Shown here: piece by piece, positions 1-8,665 of the stretch | How positions within the stretch are numbered: position 1 is the first letter of the stretch | Layout: each line of letters starts with the position of its first letter | Source of the DNA: Emticicia sp. CRIBPO | Lineage (GTDB): Bacteria > Bacteroidota > Bacteroidia > Cytophagales > Spirosomataceae | Reading direction: 5' to 3' | Length of the DNA: 64,000 bases | Assembly (NCBI RefSeq): GCF_009905725.1 | Contig: NZ_JAAAKV010000001.1 | Location: forward strand, 496,001 to 560,000 | The notes under the pieces: model-generated | The model's input: the letters and a program-made list of their open reading frames with translations, nothing else | Told to the model about the DNA's origin: nothing | Databases searched by the model: none | Position numbers and translations under genes: made by a program

Positions 1-2495
1 TCTTCATTCATATAATAATAATCCGTAAAAGCAGCCCCGGCATCCGGGTGCTGTTCAAACAAGACGGATATTTCATCATAAAAACCCGGCAGAATTTTAT
101 CATCCCCATGCAGGATGTGTAAACGGTGTCCTTTTGCCCTGTTGATGCAGGTTTCGAAATTCCTGAGGCTTCCCACGTTCCTGTTCTGGCGAAAATACCC
201 CACCCTTCCTTTTCCCACCCGGCTGACAATGGCGGCGACATCCGCATCCGTGCTACCGTCGTCAATGACCTCGATCTGCATGGCTTCGGGGCCCTGATCC
301 TGCTCCAGAACGCTCAGGATGGTTTCTTCGAGGTAAGGAGAACAGTTGTAAGCCGGAATCATCACCGACCACAGCGGCCTTTCTGTATCCGGGTCAAGCG
401 GGGCAATCTGCGGCGGTGACTGGGGAGTCCGCTCAGGCAGCATATTATCTGCTTCACTATAATATTTTTTCCAGTTGTCTTTTCCTGTTTCAAGGGCCTT
501 CAGCTGCTCAGCGTTCAGGTTATGTTTCTTCTGGCTTTCAAGAACCTGCAGGGCAGTTTCGAGCATTAATGTTTTCTGATGGGAAACATTGCTTTCGTGA
601 ATCCTGTAGGCTGCTATTTTCTCCGGATAACAAAACCCGGGCAGATGCCTGGTGATGTTCAGATGCAGATCATAGTCTTCACACGGCCTGAGCTGCGTGT
701 TGAAATGAAAACTGAAGAACACGTCTTTCCGGTACATGACATTGGACTGTATGCCGATAAAATTGCCCTGTAAGAGAGATAAATACAAATCACCGGGCAT
801 CTCCAAGGGCTTTACAAACTCCAGAAGTTTATTATTCGCATCTACCCTGTCAAAGCTGCCGGCTACAAAAACCGATTCCGGGGCATAATTAAAGTAATAA
901 AGGTGAAGTTCAACGGCGTTGGCATAAAGATAGTCGTCGGCGTCGAGAAAGATAACGAAATCCCCCTGGGCATGGGCCGCTCCGATGTTTCTTGCCGCCG
1001 AAACCCCCACCCGGTGGGCATACACATAAGTCAGGCCTTTTTCATTCTTGCAGACTTCTGCAGTTTCGTCAGTGGAGCCGTCATCTACCACAATGATTTC
1101 GAGATGAGGATAACTCTGGGCTCTTACGCTCTGAATAGCTTCCCTGAGAAATTTACCCTGGTTATAGCAGGGAATCACCACGGATACCAGGGCTCCGGGA
1201 TTCACTTTTGCCTTGTCTTGCAAAGACGGATCAAGCCGCAGCGGTGACGGCTGGGCGATATTTTTATGCTTCTGATAGTATCTCCATCCTGAAAAACAAC
1301 CCTTGATTTCAGACCATAGTGTCTGATTGGCGGGATCATTAGGATGGCGGATCAGTTTAAAGAATTTTTTCAGATAATATTCAGGCAAGGCCTTGTAAAG
1401 TCTCTTCAGGTTGCCCTCGTGACCGTATTTCTCATGCTGGATCAGAAGGGAGCAAACATTGCCCCGCATGTAGGAGAATATCTGGTGATGCAAATCCTTG
1501 TGGGTTTCGCGGTGCTGGTGATGTACGAATACCTGCGGATCGTAGCGGCAGTTCCATCCCTCTGCCAGTACGCGGTACCAGAATTCAGAATCTCCGCTGC
1601 ATCCTGCTGCCCCGACGTCCAGTCGCTCGTCAAACCATCCGGCAAGATCAAAAACCTCGCGGCGGAACGCCATATTGGCTCCCGCCCCCACATCCCAGAC
1701 CGGGGCCCCGAAGGCCTGGTGCGATAAGAAGTAGCGGTGATCAAAGGTCAGAGGCACATATCCCCTGTTAAATCCCCAGTATTTTTCAAAAATATATTGT
1801 GATTCCGTCCGGACGGCTACCGGCAGAATCAATCCGGTGACGGCCATCGTCATGGGGTCATCAAAAGCCGTTTTAACGGTACTTACCCAATCTTCATGGA
1901 TCACGACGTCATCGTCAGTGTAAGCAATCAAAGCATGTGAAGCATTCCTGGCCCCGGTGTTCCGGGCTATGTCAAGTCCTTTCCGGGGTTCCCTGATGTA
2001 TTTTACCTCTGGATAACCGGCAATAACCTGTTGTGTCCGGTCGTCGTCCGGAGCATTATCCACCACAATAAGCTCAAAATCCTTATCGGAAGACTTCTGA
2101 AGTGAGTCAAGACAAATCCTGATGGCTTCGGGCCTGTTCCTGGTGCAGATCACCACCGACAAAGGTATCTTTTCAACAGCAGATGTCTTTTTACCTTCTC
2201 TGAACAACCTTTCAAAAACAGGCCGGGCTTCTCTTAAATCTATATTTTCAAGGTCTGCGAGTTCTTCCGAATCCAGCACTCCGTTTACCCGGTTGTGATG
2301 CGTAACGGCCTTCTTTATAGCTCCCCAGAAAAGAGACTTTGCCGCTTTCCCTTCAGGTTCTTCCCTGAGCCAGAGGTGCCCCAGAGGTACTTTCTTCCAC
2401 CAGAAAACCAGCAAAGCATTTTGCAGGAAAGTTCCGGTGGGATAATCTTCTTCCAGGCGGATATTCAGGATTTTATAAGGTTGAAATTCTTTCAT
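1..2495 (-). CDS. Large multidomain GT2 glycosyltransferase (partial, runs off the left edge)
   Basis: The minus-strand frame is open from ATG at 2495 to base 1, at least 831 codons with no stop, so the C-terminus lies outside the window. Three GT2 (GT-A fold) domains can be read in order: the first from about residue 108 (SVVICTRNRPEAI, then YTDDDV near 192), the second from about 434 (SVVIPCYNQGKF, then FLDADDY near 517), and the third from about 705 (SVMIPAYNCSPY). Each should transfer a sugar from a nucleotide donor at the cytoplasmic face. About 100 N-terminal residues have no recognised domain. The start codon overlaps the stop of the ABC ATPase gene by ATGA, so the two are translationally coupled, and the enzyme most likely builds the glycan that the transporter exports. 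Linkages and sugars cannot be told from the sequence. Confidence 0.9.
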   Translation of the reverse strand, partial: MKEFQPYKILNIRLEEDYPTGTFLQNALLVFWWKKVPLGHLWLREEPEGKAAKSLFWGAIKKAVTHHNRVNGVLDSEELADLENIDLREARPVFERLFREGKKTSAVEKIPLSVVICTRNRPEAIRICLDSLQKSSDKDFELIVVDNAPDDDRTQQVIAGYPEVKYIREPRKGLDIARNTGARNASHALIAYTDDDVVIHEDWVSTVKTAFDDPMTMAVTGLILPVAVRTESQYIFEKYWGFNRGYVPLTFDHRYFLSHQAFGAPVWDVGAGANMAFRREVFDLAGWFDERLDVGAAGCSGDSEFWYRVLAEGWNCRYDPQVFVHHQHRETHKDLHHQIFSYMRGNVCSLLIQHEKYGHEGNLKRLYKALPEYYLKKFFKLIRHPNDPANQTLWSEIKGCFSGWRYYQKHKNIAQPSPLRLDPSLQDKAKVNPGALVSVVIPCYNQGKFLREAIQSVRAQSYPHLEIIVVDDGSTDETAEVCKNEKGLTYVYAHRVGVSAARNIGAAHAQGDFVIFLDADDYLYANAVELHLYYFNYAPESVFVAGSFDRVDANNKLLEFVKPLEMPGDLYLSLLQGNFIGIQSNVMYRKDVFFSFHFNTQLRPCEDYDLHLNITRHLPGFCYPEKIAAYRIHESNVSHQKTLMLETALQVLESQKKHNLNAEQLKALETGKDNWKKYYSEADNMLPERTPQSPPQIAPLDPDTERPLWSVMIPAYNCSPYLEETILSVLEQDQGPEAMQIEVIDDGSTDADVAAIVSRVGKGRVGYFRQNRNVGSLRNFETCINRAKGHRLHILHGDDKILPGFYDEISVLFEQHPDAGAAFTDYYYMNE

Positions 2496-3724
2496 GCGAT
2501 TGATGCCTGTTTTAATAATAAAGGGAAGCCGGGATTAACCAGGCCCTTTGCCCTTGAAAATGATTCCGTATGCCCCGCCACATCAAATGAAAGACAAACA
2601 GGAAACTCGAATAGCTGATCAGGTCCGTCTGAAAATATCAGCGTGACATAATACGAAGACGGGTTAAGAAAGCCGGCAGGCAGAACACTCCGGGCTTCTA
2701 TCAATCCTGTATCAAATCCAGCGGTTTCAGAATCCAGGTTGAGGATACAATCCCCCATAAAATTGTAGACGAGTATGGTTAAAGAAAGCCGGGTGGCCGG
2801 TTTCGTCAGCCAGAATGAAGCCTTGATGACAAATGATGAATCCTTGCCTGACGGTTCCGCCGGAGGAATGATCTGGGCCTTTTTTATCCTGATACGGTCG
2901 TTTCCTGGAGCCTGCTCCGGAGAATCATATTCCTGCAGAAAATAATCGATCTGTTCTTTCTTCAGATATTTCTGAATCACGGCGTCAGGCGGGCCGTCGG
3001 CTATGATGCTGCCCTCGCTGAGGTACATGACCCGGTTGCAAAGACGCCTGACGGTATTCATATCGTGACTGACAAAAATGATGGTTTTGTCTCCTTTTGA
3101 AGCTATTTCCTGGATTTTAGCCAGGCATTTTTCCTGGAACCCGGCGTCGCCGACCGCCAGCACTTCGTCAATGATCAGGATATCAGGATCAATATGAGCT
3201 GCCACGGCAAAAGCAAGCCTGACATACATACCGCTGGAATAACGCTTTACGGGTGTATCAATGAACTTCTCCACTCCCGAAAAAGCAACGATATCCTTAT
3301 AACAATCGTTGATCTGGCTGGTGGTCATGCCCAGAATTTCCCCGTTAAGATAAATATTCTCCCTGCCTGTGAGTTCTTCATGAAAACCTGTCCCGACTTC
3401 CAGCAGACTGACTACCTTTCCCCTGCCTTTGATGACGCCTTCTGTAGGTGGATAAATCCTGGAAATCAGTTTCAGCAGGGTCGATTTCCCCGAACCGTTT
3501 TTCCCAATAAAACCCACCACTTCACCTTCCCTGATATCAAAAGTGATGTCTTTTAAAGCCCAGAAAGCATCATTATCCTGGTGTTCACCGCCTTTTTTAC
3601 CTGAACTGAAAAAGGCATGCCACCAGTCTTGCAGGTCTTTTTTAAATGACCCGGCCCCTGTGATGCCCAGCCGGTAAGACTTGGCAATGCCCTCGGCCCT
3701 GATAACCAATTTCCCGGCTTTCAT
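2492..3724 (-). CDS. wzt: ABC transporter ATP-binding protein for polysaccharide export (Wzt-like)
   Basis: A 410-residue ATPase that powers export of a lipid-linked polysaccharide through its membrane partner. Walker A GKNGSGKS is at residues 74-81, the signature SSGMY at 163-167 and Walker B DILIIDE at 181-187. Residues from about 245 onward form the extra C-terminal domain that in Wzt proteins binds the modified end of the O-polysaccharide and decides when a chain is exported. The start overlaps the permease stop by 4 bp, and its own stop overlaps the start of the downstream glycosyltransferase, giving one coupled transcript. A TagH-like role is the family alternative but makes no sense in a Gram-negative cell. 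The C-terminal domain is too divergent here to name the cargo. Confidence 0.92.
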   Translation of the reverse strand: MKAGKLVIRAEGIAKSYRLGITGAGSFKKDLQDWWHAFFSSGKKGGEHQDNDAFWALKDITFDIREGEVVGFIGKNGSGKSTLLKLISRIYPPTEGVIKGRGKVVSLLEVGTGFHEELTGRENIYLNGEILGMTTSQINDCYKDIVAFSGVEKFIDTPVKRYSSGMYVRLAFAVAAHIDPDILIIDEVLAVGDAGFQEKCLAKIQEIASKGDKTIIFVSHDMNTVRRLCNRVMYLSEGSIIADGPPDAVIQKYLKKEQIDYFLQEYDSPEQAPGNDRIRIKKAQIIPPAEPSGKDSSFVIKASFWLTKPATRLSLTILVYNFMGDCILNLDSETAGFDTGLIEARSVLPAGFLNPSSYYVTLIFSDGPDQLFEFPVCLSFDVAGHTESFSRAKGLVNPGFPLLLKQASIA

Positions 3725-4569
3725 AAATAATCCATCACTTTAAGTTCACGCTTCTTAAACAATACCACACCTGAAGTAAAAATGACTGCAATGACCAGAA
3801 CAGCAATACCCAAAGCCGGATAATTCAGCTCTGTCTGCTCTGAAAACCCTGACTTAAAGGTTTCGACCAGGGGAGTCAGCGGATTCAGCCAGAACAATAC
3901 CTTATATTTTTCGCTAACGATAGAACTCGGATAAACGATAGGCGTGGCAAACATATAAAGCCTTAAAAAATACTGCATGAAATTTTCCAGGTCTTTGTAC
4001 TTGACTGAAAAAGTGCTCACCAGCAGCCCCAGACCCATCGCAAAACAGGCCGTCAGTAAAAATAATACAGGAAACAGGAATATCCTCCAGGTCAGTTCCA
4101 CCTGGTCGCCTGTCCACAAATAGTAAAAACTGATGGCAAACAAAAGAACAAACTGGATCAGGAGCCTGAAAGCATGGGTCATGACCACACTGACCGGAAT
4201 AATGAGCCGGGGAAAGTATATCTTTTTGAAAATATGTAGGTTATGTCTGAAGGAATACATGGAGCCGTTGAAACAATCTGAGAAGAAGCCCCAGATGATG
4301 TTTCCCGTTAAATAAAACAGCAGGGATGGAAACCCGTCGGTGGAAATCTTCATGATGTTTCCGAAAATAAGGACAAAAACCAGCGTGGTGAGCAGGGGCT
4401 GTAAAACCAGCCAGAAAGAACCCATAATCGTCTGATGGTAGTTGCTCAGCAGGTCACGCTTCACAAACCGGCGGATAAGTCCGCGATAACGTACAAATTC
4501 CTGCCAGTTGAAATCATACCACTTTTGAACAGGGCTGATTTTCCAATCCCACTTACCGGATTCTTCCAT
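3721..4569 (-). CDS. wzm: ABC transporter permease for polysaccharide export (Wzm-like)
   Basis: A 282-residue inner-membrane protein of the ABC-2 type, as in Wzm and TagG: a cytoplasmic N-terminus carrying the segment FVRYRGLIRRFVKRDL, then about six hydrophobic segments. The phrase MGSFWLVLQPLL is typical of this family just before the first membrane segment. With the ATPase encoded immediately downstream it forms the channel that moves undecaprenyl-linked polysaccharide to the periplasm. It is the first gene of the minus-strand operon; its promoter must lie in 4570-4877. The length is normal for the family and I see no defects. Confidence 0.92.
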   Translation of the reverse strand: MEESGKWDWKISPVQKWYDFNWQEFVRYRGLIRRFVKRDLLSNYHQTIMGSFWLVLQPLLTTLVFVLIFGNIMKISTDGFPSLLFYLTGNIIWGFFSDCFNGSMYSFRHNLHIFKKIYFPRLIIPVSVVMTHAFRLLIQFVLLFAISFYYLWTGDQVELTWRIFLFPVLFLLTACFAMGLGLLVSTFSVKYKDLENFMQYFLRLYMFATPIVYPSSIVSEKYKVLFWLNPLTPLVETFKSGFSEQTELNYPALGIAVLVIAVIFTSGVVLFKKRELKVMDYL

Positions 4570-4877
4570 TTAAAAATTCTTATTAAGAAAACATTGCAAC
4601 AGAAAAAATGGCAAACATCATGCCATTAAGCATCACCCGGTGTCAATAAAAAAGCTGTCTCTTCCGAAAGAAACGGCCTTTACCATTTCATCCTTGCCGC
4701 TACTATTCACGGGTTAATACTGTTGACTTAAGCGATATTGACGGGCATAAAAAACGTTAAATAAGGGTTACGACGCGAATAGTACAGAACAATACAAGAA
4801 GCATGACAAAATTTCGTACATTTGGGAGTTTTGGTTATTACTTCACAAAAGTGTATAAAAACGAATAAAAGATGTGA
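4570..4877. other. Divergent intergenic region between polysaccharide operon and accessory island
   Basis: This 308-bp gap separates the minus-strand export operon from the plus-strand island. On the plus strand it contains one clear -7 motif (listed separately). I find no convincing TAnnTTTG motif for the minus-strand operon, no hairpin with a T-run and no repeat. The change from the more GC-rich operon to AT-rich sequence begins here, so it marks the left border of the island, but there is no tRNA or target-site duplication to show an integration event. Confidence 0.5.
4817..4824 (+). promoter_or_regulatory. Bacteroidota -7 promoter motif for AraC regulator 1
   Basis: TACATTTG matches the TAnnTTTG -7 consensus of the Bacteroidota primary sigma factor and lies 53 nt upstream of the ATG at 4878. 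No good -33 TTTG is present at the expected 19-21 nt spacing, so recognition may need an activator. Confidence 0.55.
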
Positions 4878-5714
4878 ATGAAAACAATTACACTACCCGA
4901 CGAATTAATTTCAGATGATTTACAATCCGTTCAGGTTTTTGACTACCGCAGCTCAAAAGAAATTGCTAAACAGCAAATTATTCTGAATCAAAATACATTT
5001 AGTTTTTTAACTGAGGGGCATAAAGAAGTTGTTTTTGACAACTCAACTTTATCAATCGACAATTCCAGATTTCTCATCATGAAGTCAGGACATTGCCTGA
5101 TGACCGAAAAACTCTCAGACATCAAAAATTATAGAAGTATACTTCTGTTCTTTACTAATGAAGTCCTGTTAAAATTCATGCGGAAAGCCGAACTGCCTAA
5201 AACCGGATCAACCGAATATAAATCCGTTTACTCATTCGGATACGATGAATTTATCCAACGCTTTGTAAACAGCTTGCTGGATATTTCCAAACTTTCAAGG
5301 AAGATACAGAAGAAATTGCTGGAAGTGAAGTTTGAAGAGATAATGCTCTATATTACAGAAATATACGGAACTGAGTTCCTATACTCGCTGACAGTAAACA
5401 GTGACGATACTACGCAAAAATTCATCCGGACCATTGAAAGCAATCAACTGAGTAAGCTGACATTAAAGGAATTGGCGTTTTTGTGTAATATGAGTATCTC
5501 TACATTCAAGCGGGAATTTGAAAAACACTACTCTGAATCGCCTGTCAGGTGGCTTCAAAATAAAAGACTGGAACACGCACATTATTTGCTTAACCAGGAG
5601 CAGAAAAAATCGTCCGAGATTTATCTTGAAGTTGGTTACGAGAATTTATCGAGCTTTACTCAGGCTTATAAATCGAAATACGGGATCACACCCAAACAGC
5701 ATCATAAAAATTGA
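4878..5714 (+). CDS. AraC family transcriptional regulator (1)
   Basis: A 278-residue DNA-binding regulator. The last 100 residues form the double helix-turn-helix of the AraC/XylS family: a first HTH around LCNMSISTFKREFEKHY and a second ending in YENLSSFTQAYKSKYGITP, the usual family signature. The first 150 residues are a variable ligand-sensing domain with no motif I can name. The gene has its own promoter, and the next gene, a secreted PEBP-like protein with a promoter of its own, is the obvious candidate target; this is inferred from position only. The start is supported by the promoter spacing. A second ATG six bases upstream is out of frame and stops at once. Confidence 0.9.
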   Translation: MKTITLPDELISDDLQSVQVFDYRSSKEIAKQQIILNQNTFSFLTEGHKEVVFDNSTLSIDNSRFLIMKSGHCLMTEKLSDIKNYRSILLFFTNEVLLKFMRKAELPKTGSTEYKSVYSFGYDEFIQRFVNSLLDISKLSRKIQKKLLEVKFEEIMLYITEIYGTEFLYSLTVNSDDTTQKFIRTIESNQLSKLTLKELAFLCNMSISTFKREFEKHYSESPVRWLQNKRLEHAHYLLNQEQKKSSEIYLEVGYENLSSFTQAYKSKYGITPKQHHKN

Positions 5715-5769
5715 GCTTTTGGCGACAGTTTTTGAACGTCCTCCTGAATTAATTCTGAATCGAACAGCC

Positions 5770-5777
5770 TAATTTTG
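5770..5777 (+). promoter_or_regulatory. -7 promoter motif for the PEBP-like gene
   Basis: TAATTTTG fits TAnnTTTG and lies 25 nt upstream of the ATG at 5802, leaving a short leader. It shows the gene can be transcribed separately from the AraC gene before it. Confidence 0.55.
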
Positions 5778-5801
5778 TCTGACATTTAAAATCGTAATAA
5801 A

Positions 5802-6356
5802 ATGAAAAAAACAAATTTAATTTTAGGGCTGTCCCTGATTTTCTCAACGGCACTTTTCGGGCAGAAGACATTTACTTTATCAAGTAAGGATTTGGGCGGA
5901 GAAACCACTAAAATGCAAGAGTTCAACGGGTTTGGATGTTCGGGAGACAACCTATCGCCTCAACTATCCTGGAAAAATGCACCCGAAGGGACAGAAAGTT
6001 TTGCTATTACAATGTATGACCCTGATGCACCTACGGGAAGTGGGTTTTGGCATTGGGTTGTATTTGATATTCCATCGGACATAAACGAGTTAGTGACAAA
6101 CGCAGGCAATGTTAAACTTAATTTAGCACCTAAAGGAGCCATACAAAGCAAAACAGACTACGGAATTAATGGTTTTGGAGGTCCTTGCCCACCTGTTGGC
6201 CACGGTTTTCATCAGTACATCATAACGGTTCATGCGTTAAAAACTGACAAATTAGGACTTGACGGAAACATTAATCCTGCTGTTGTTGGTTTTTATCTCT
6301 GGAATAATACGCTTGCAAAAGCAAGTATTGTAGCCTATTACAAACGGGACAAATAG
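5802..6356 (+). CDS. Secreted YbhB/YbcL family (PEBP, Raf-kinase-inhibitor-like) protein
   Basis: A 184-residue protein with an N-terminal signal peptide (LILGLSLIFSTALFGQ, cut near residue 20) and the phosphatidylethanolamine-binding-protein fold. The conserved ligand-pocket motifs are visible: YDPDAPTGSGFWHWVVFDIP in the middle and GPCPPVGHGFHQY towards the C-terminus. The bacterial family binds small anionic or phospholipid-like ligands; no enzymatic reaction is established. The signal peptide puts it in the periplasm. It sits between two AraC genes, all on the same strand, and has its own -7 motif. Its length is usual for the family. Confidence 0.9.
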   Translation: MKKTNLILGLSLIFSTALFGQKTFTLSSKDLGGETTKMQEFNGFGCSGDNLSPQLSWKNAPEGTESFAITMYDPDAPTGSGFWHWVVFDIPSDINELVTNAGNVKLNLAPKGAIQSKTDYGINGFGGPCPPVGHGFHQYIITVHALKTDKLGLDGNINPAVVGFYLWNNTLAKASIVAYYKRDK

Positions 6357-6370
6357 CATTAACAAAATAG

Positions 6371-6500
6371 TTATGCCCACAACATCGGTTTGGCAAAAGC
6401 GGGGCGACATTGCTCAATTCGACATTTGTGCTTATATTTGGCATTAGTGTTTACTTGAGCAATGGTGCATTAAATCCCTGTCTTTGCCAGGCCGGAAAAC
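6371..6500 (+). repeat. Long imperfect inverted repeat (attC-like spacer element)
   Basis: GGTTTGGCAAAAG at 6387-6399 pairs with CTTTGCCAGGCC at 6482-6493, and inside it CATTGCTCAA at 6408-6417 pairs perfectly with TTGAGCAATG at 6455-6464. Such nested arms, with an outer CCCACAACATCGG-type border, resemble the recombination spacers between integron cassettes. No integrase is in the window, so calling this an attC relative is inference; it may simply be a structured intergenic repeat. Confidence 0.45.
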
Positions 6501-6530
6501 TTTATTGTTAATTGTGCCAACACCCTGCAG

Positions 6531-7403
6531 ATGACAACAGACATCATAAAATACGACTTCAAGACAGGACTTCCGCAGGAATTTGAAATTGTGGACATCG
6601 CAAGATTATACAAAGAGTTCAAAGGCACTTTAACCACAACACACAGGACAGACTTTTACCACATCATTTGGTTTCAGCAGGGTAGCCCAACGCATTTGGT
6701 TGACTTCAAACCAATTAAAATTAAGTCCAACACCTTATTGTTTTTAAATAAAGACATCGTTCAACGTTTTGATGACAAAAGCAAATTCGGAGGAAAAGCC
6801 ATTTTGTTTACCGACAGTTTTTTCTGCAAGACTGAAGCCGACCATAAGTTTTTACGAAACAGTATTCTGTTCAATGACTTGTTTTCAGTTTCTCAAATTC
6901 AAGCCCAAAAGCAATCAAAATTATTTTCGGATCTGCTCCAACAAATGACGGACGAACTTCAAGGCATCAAAGACAATTCCCAAGCCGACATTTTACAAAA
7001 CTTACTGCATAATTTCTTGCTTCATTCGGAAAGAGAAAGACGCAAACAAAACTTTACCGAAATAAAAAAAGGTGCAGACCTTGATTACGTCATGCTCTTT
7101 AAAGACCTTTTGGAAACTGATTATAAAAATCAAAAGCAAGTCAATTACTACGCCAAACAAATAATCATTACCGAAAAACGCCTGAACCAGGCCACTGCAA
7201 AGATTTTGGGCAAATCGCCTAAAGAACTCATTGACGACCGGGTACTTTTAGAAGCCAAAAGAATTTTAGCTCACACTACCGAGAGCGTAAAGGAAATTGC
7301 CTATAACCTGGGCTTTGAAGAGCCTACCAATTTCATCAAATACTTCAAAAAACACTCGACACTTACGCCAAGCGAATTTAGAGAAAAAAATACCCTGGCG
7401 TAA
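6531..7403 (+). CDS. AraC family transcriptional regulator (2)
   Basis: A 290-residue regulator. The N-terminal part has the cupin-like AraC sensing features (YHIIWFQQGSPTHLVDF, then NTLLFLNKDIVQRF), and the C-terminal part carries the AraC DNA-binding region (YAKQIIITEKRLNQATAKI, then AYNLGFEEPTNFIKYFKKH, ending LTPSEFR). It is followed after 83 bp by a gene for a secreted SnoaL/NTF2-like protein on the same strand, a pairing that makes that gene its likely target. Upstream lies a hairpin-rich spacer and only a weak -7 match (TAATTGTG). It differs in sequence from the AraC proteins at 4878 and 9536, so these are not recent copies of each other. Confidence 0.9.
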   Translation: MTTDIIKYDFKTGLPQEFEIVDIARLYKEFKGTLTTTHRTDFYHIIWFQQGSPTHLVDFKPIKIKSNTLLFLNKDIVQRFDDKSKFGGKAILFTDSFFCKTEADHKFLRNSILFNDLFSVSQIQAQKQSKLFSDLLQQMTDELQGIKDNSQADILQNLLHNFLLHSERERRKQNFTEIKKGADLDYVMLFKDLLETDYKNQKQVNYYAKQIIITEKRLNQATAKILGKSPKELIDDRVLLEAKRILAHTTESVKEIAYNLGFEEPTNFIKYFKKHSTLTPSEFREKNTLA

Positions 7404-7486
7404 AAGTATCACTCAAAGGCTTATTCTTACCTTTTCCATTTTTACCGTTTGTAGCACCTTTGCATTGTAATTAAAAACAAAGCAAA

Positions 7487-8347
7487 ATGAACAAAATAAT
7501 TTTAGCTGCAACGATAATTTCAGGACTTGGATTGTCGACGGCAAACGCACAAAACAAGTCAATTTCTAAAACAAAAAAAACAGTAAAAATGGAAAACAAA
7601 CAACAAGTAGTAAGCCTGCTGAAAGCAATTGAAACAGGGGCGGCAGAACCCATCGGATACATTAATCCAAACAAATACATTCAGCACAATTTAGGTGCGG
7701 CAGACGGACTTGCGGGCTTTGGGGCACTATTGCAGGCTTTACCACCCAACTCTGCAAAAGTCAATACAGTCCGTGCCTTTCAGGACGGAGATTTTGTTTT
7801 CACTCATACGGACTATGATTTTTTCGGCCCTAAAACCGGCTTTGACATTTTCCGGTTTGAAGATGGTAAAATTGTAGAACATTGGGACAATTTGCAAGAA
7901 ACGGCAATGCCAAATCCAAGTGGACATACAATGATTGACGGAGCAACTGAACTCAAAGACCTTGACAAAACAGAAGCAAACAAAACTTTGGTCAGAAGTT
8001 TTGTGGACGACATTTTAGTGAATGGGAAAATGGAGAAGTTAGCCGGCTACTTTGATGGCGACAACTACATTCAACACAATCCAGCCATTCCAGACCAACT
8101 TTCAGGACTTGGTAAGACACTCGAAGCACTTGGCAAACAAGGCATCTTTCTGAAATACGACAAAATCCACAGAGTGCTTGGAGAAGGAAATTTTGTATTG
8201 GTTGTAAGCGAAGGACATTTCGGAAAAAGCCACAATTCTTTCTACGATTTATTCCGTGTAGAAAATGGTAAAATCGCTGAACATTGGGACGTTATTGAAC
8301 CCATAGCACCAAAAGAAACCTGGAAAAACAACAACGGAAAATTCTGA
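7487..8347 (+). CDS. Secreted tandem SnoaL-like / NTF2-family protein
   Basis: A 286-residue protein with a signal peptide (IILAATIISGLGLSTANAQ) and two copies of a SnoaL-like, NTF2-fold domain, at about residues 35-145 and 160-280. Both copies carry the pair YIQHN near the start and a KI(V/A)EHWD motif near the end, so the gene arose by internal duplication. Such domains form a cone-shaped pocket; some are polyketide cyclases or isomerases, but most, as here, have no assigned reaction. A sequence resembling a -7 motif (CACCTTTG, 7455-7462) precedes it. Its 3' end and terminator are repeated near 14262, next to a decayed copy of the second domain. Confidence 0.85.
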   Translation: MNKIILAATIISGLGLSTANAQNKSISKTKKTVKMENKQQVVSLLKAIETGAAEPIGYINPNKYIQHNLGAADGLAGFGALLQALPPNSAKVNTVRAFQDGDFVFTHTDYDFFGPKTGFDIFRFEDGKIVEHWDNLQETAMPNPSGHTMIDGATELKDLDKTEANKTLVRSFVDDILVNGKMEKLAGYFDGDNYIQHNPAIPDQLSGLGKTLEALGKQGIFLKYDKIHRVLGEGNFVLVVSEGHFGKSHNSFYDLFRVENGKIAEHWDVIEPIAPKETWKNNNGKF

Positions 8348-8429
8348 CAGACTTCATTTACAGGCAGACAAAAGCCATTCTCATTTTTGGGAGTGGCTTT
8401 CTTGTGGGCGGGAAACTACTGCCGCTTAC
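8282..8429 (+). repeat. Direct repeat, copy A (148 bp)
   Basis: This block covers the last 22 codons of the SnoaL-like gene, its terminator-like hairpin and the start of the following spacer. It recurs at 14262-14409 with only a handful of substitutions and no length change. The two copies flank about 5.8 kb that holds the SDR, AraC 3, aldo/keto reductase, lipoprotein, FemAB-like and Flavodoxin_2 genes. Confidence 0.9.
8371..8400 (+). terminator. Terminator-like hairpin after the SnoaL-like gene
   Basis: AAAGCCATTCTC at 8371-8382 pairs with GGGAGTGGCTTT at 8389-8400, using one G-U pair and one mismatch, 24 bp after the stop codon. The T-run after the stem is short, so termination may be partial. 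The same hairpin in the second copy (14351-14380) carries a compensating G-to-A change. Confidence 0.6.
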
Positions 8430-8571
8430 AAGGTATTTGCAGAAGAAGGGCTGAAGTACAAACTTCAGCTTTTGTGCTTCTATTAAACTTTTGTACGTTA
8501 GTGGAACGCTAAGTACATCTATTGCCCCACCTACATCTTACCAACAAGAACATGCAGACAAAAACACACTA
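8430..8571 (+). other. Spacer with strong hairpin
   Basis: GCTGAAGT at 8450-8457 and ACTTCAGC at 8462-8469 form a perfect 8-bp stem with an ACAA loop. AGAAG at 8441 and CTTCT at 8477 could extend it. No coding frame is supported. It lies between the repeat copy and the first operator copy. Confidence 0.5.
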
Positions 8572-8641
8572 CAATCAGTAATTTGTTTCCTTTTTTATAG
8601 TGGAATGTTTCTCTTACTTTTTTTAGCAGTTTTTACATTTG
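8572..8641 (+). promoter_or_regulatory. Operator copy 1 plus -7 motif for the SDR gene
   Basis: The block begins CAATCAGTAATTTGTTTCC, continues as a T-run and AGTGGAATGTTTC, and the -7 motif TACATTTG sits at 8634-8641, exactly 62 nt from the block's first base. The same block at the same distance is found at 10417 and 13380. The block's distance from the -7 motif suits an activator site. Which regulator binds is not shown; AraC 3 is the best candidate. Confidence 0.75.
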
Positions 8642-8665
8642 TGACTCGCAAATAAAAATTAAAAA

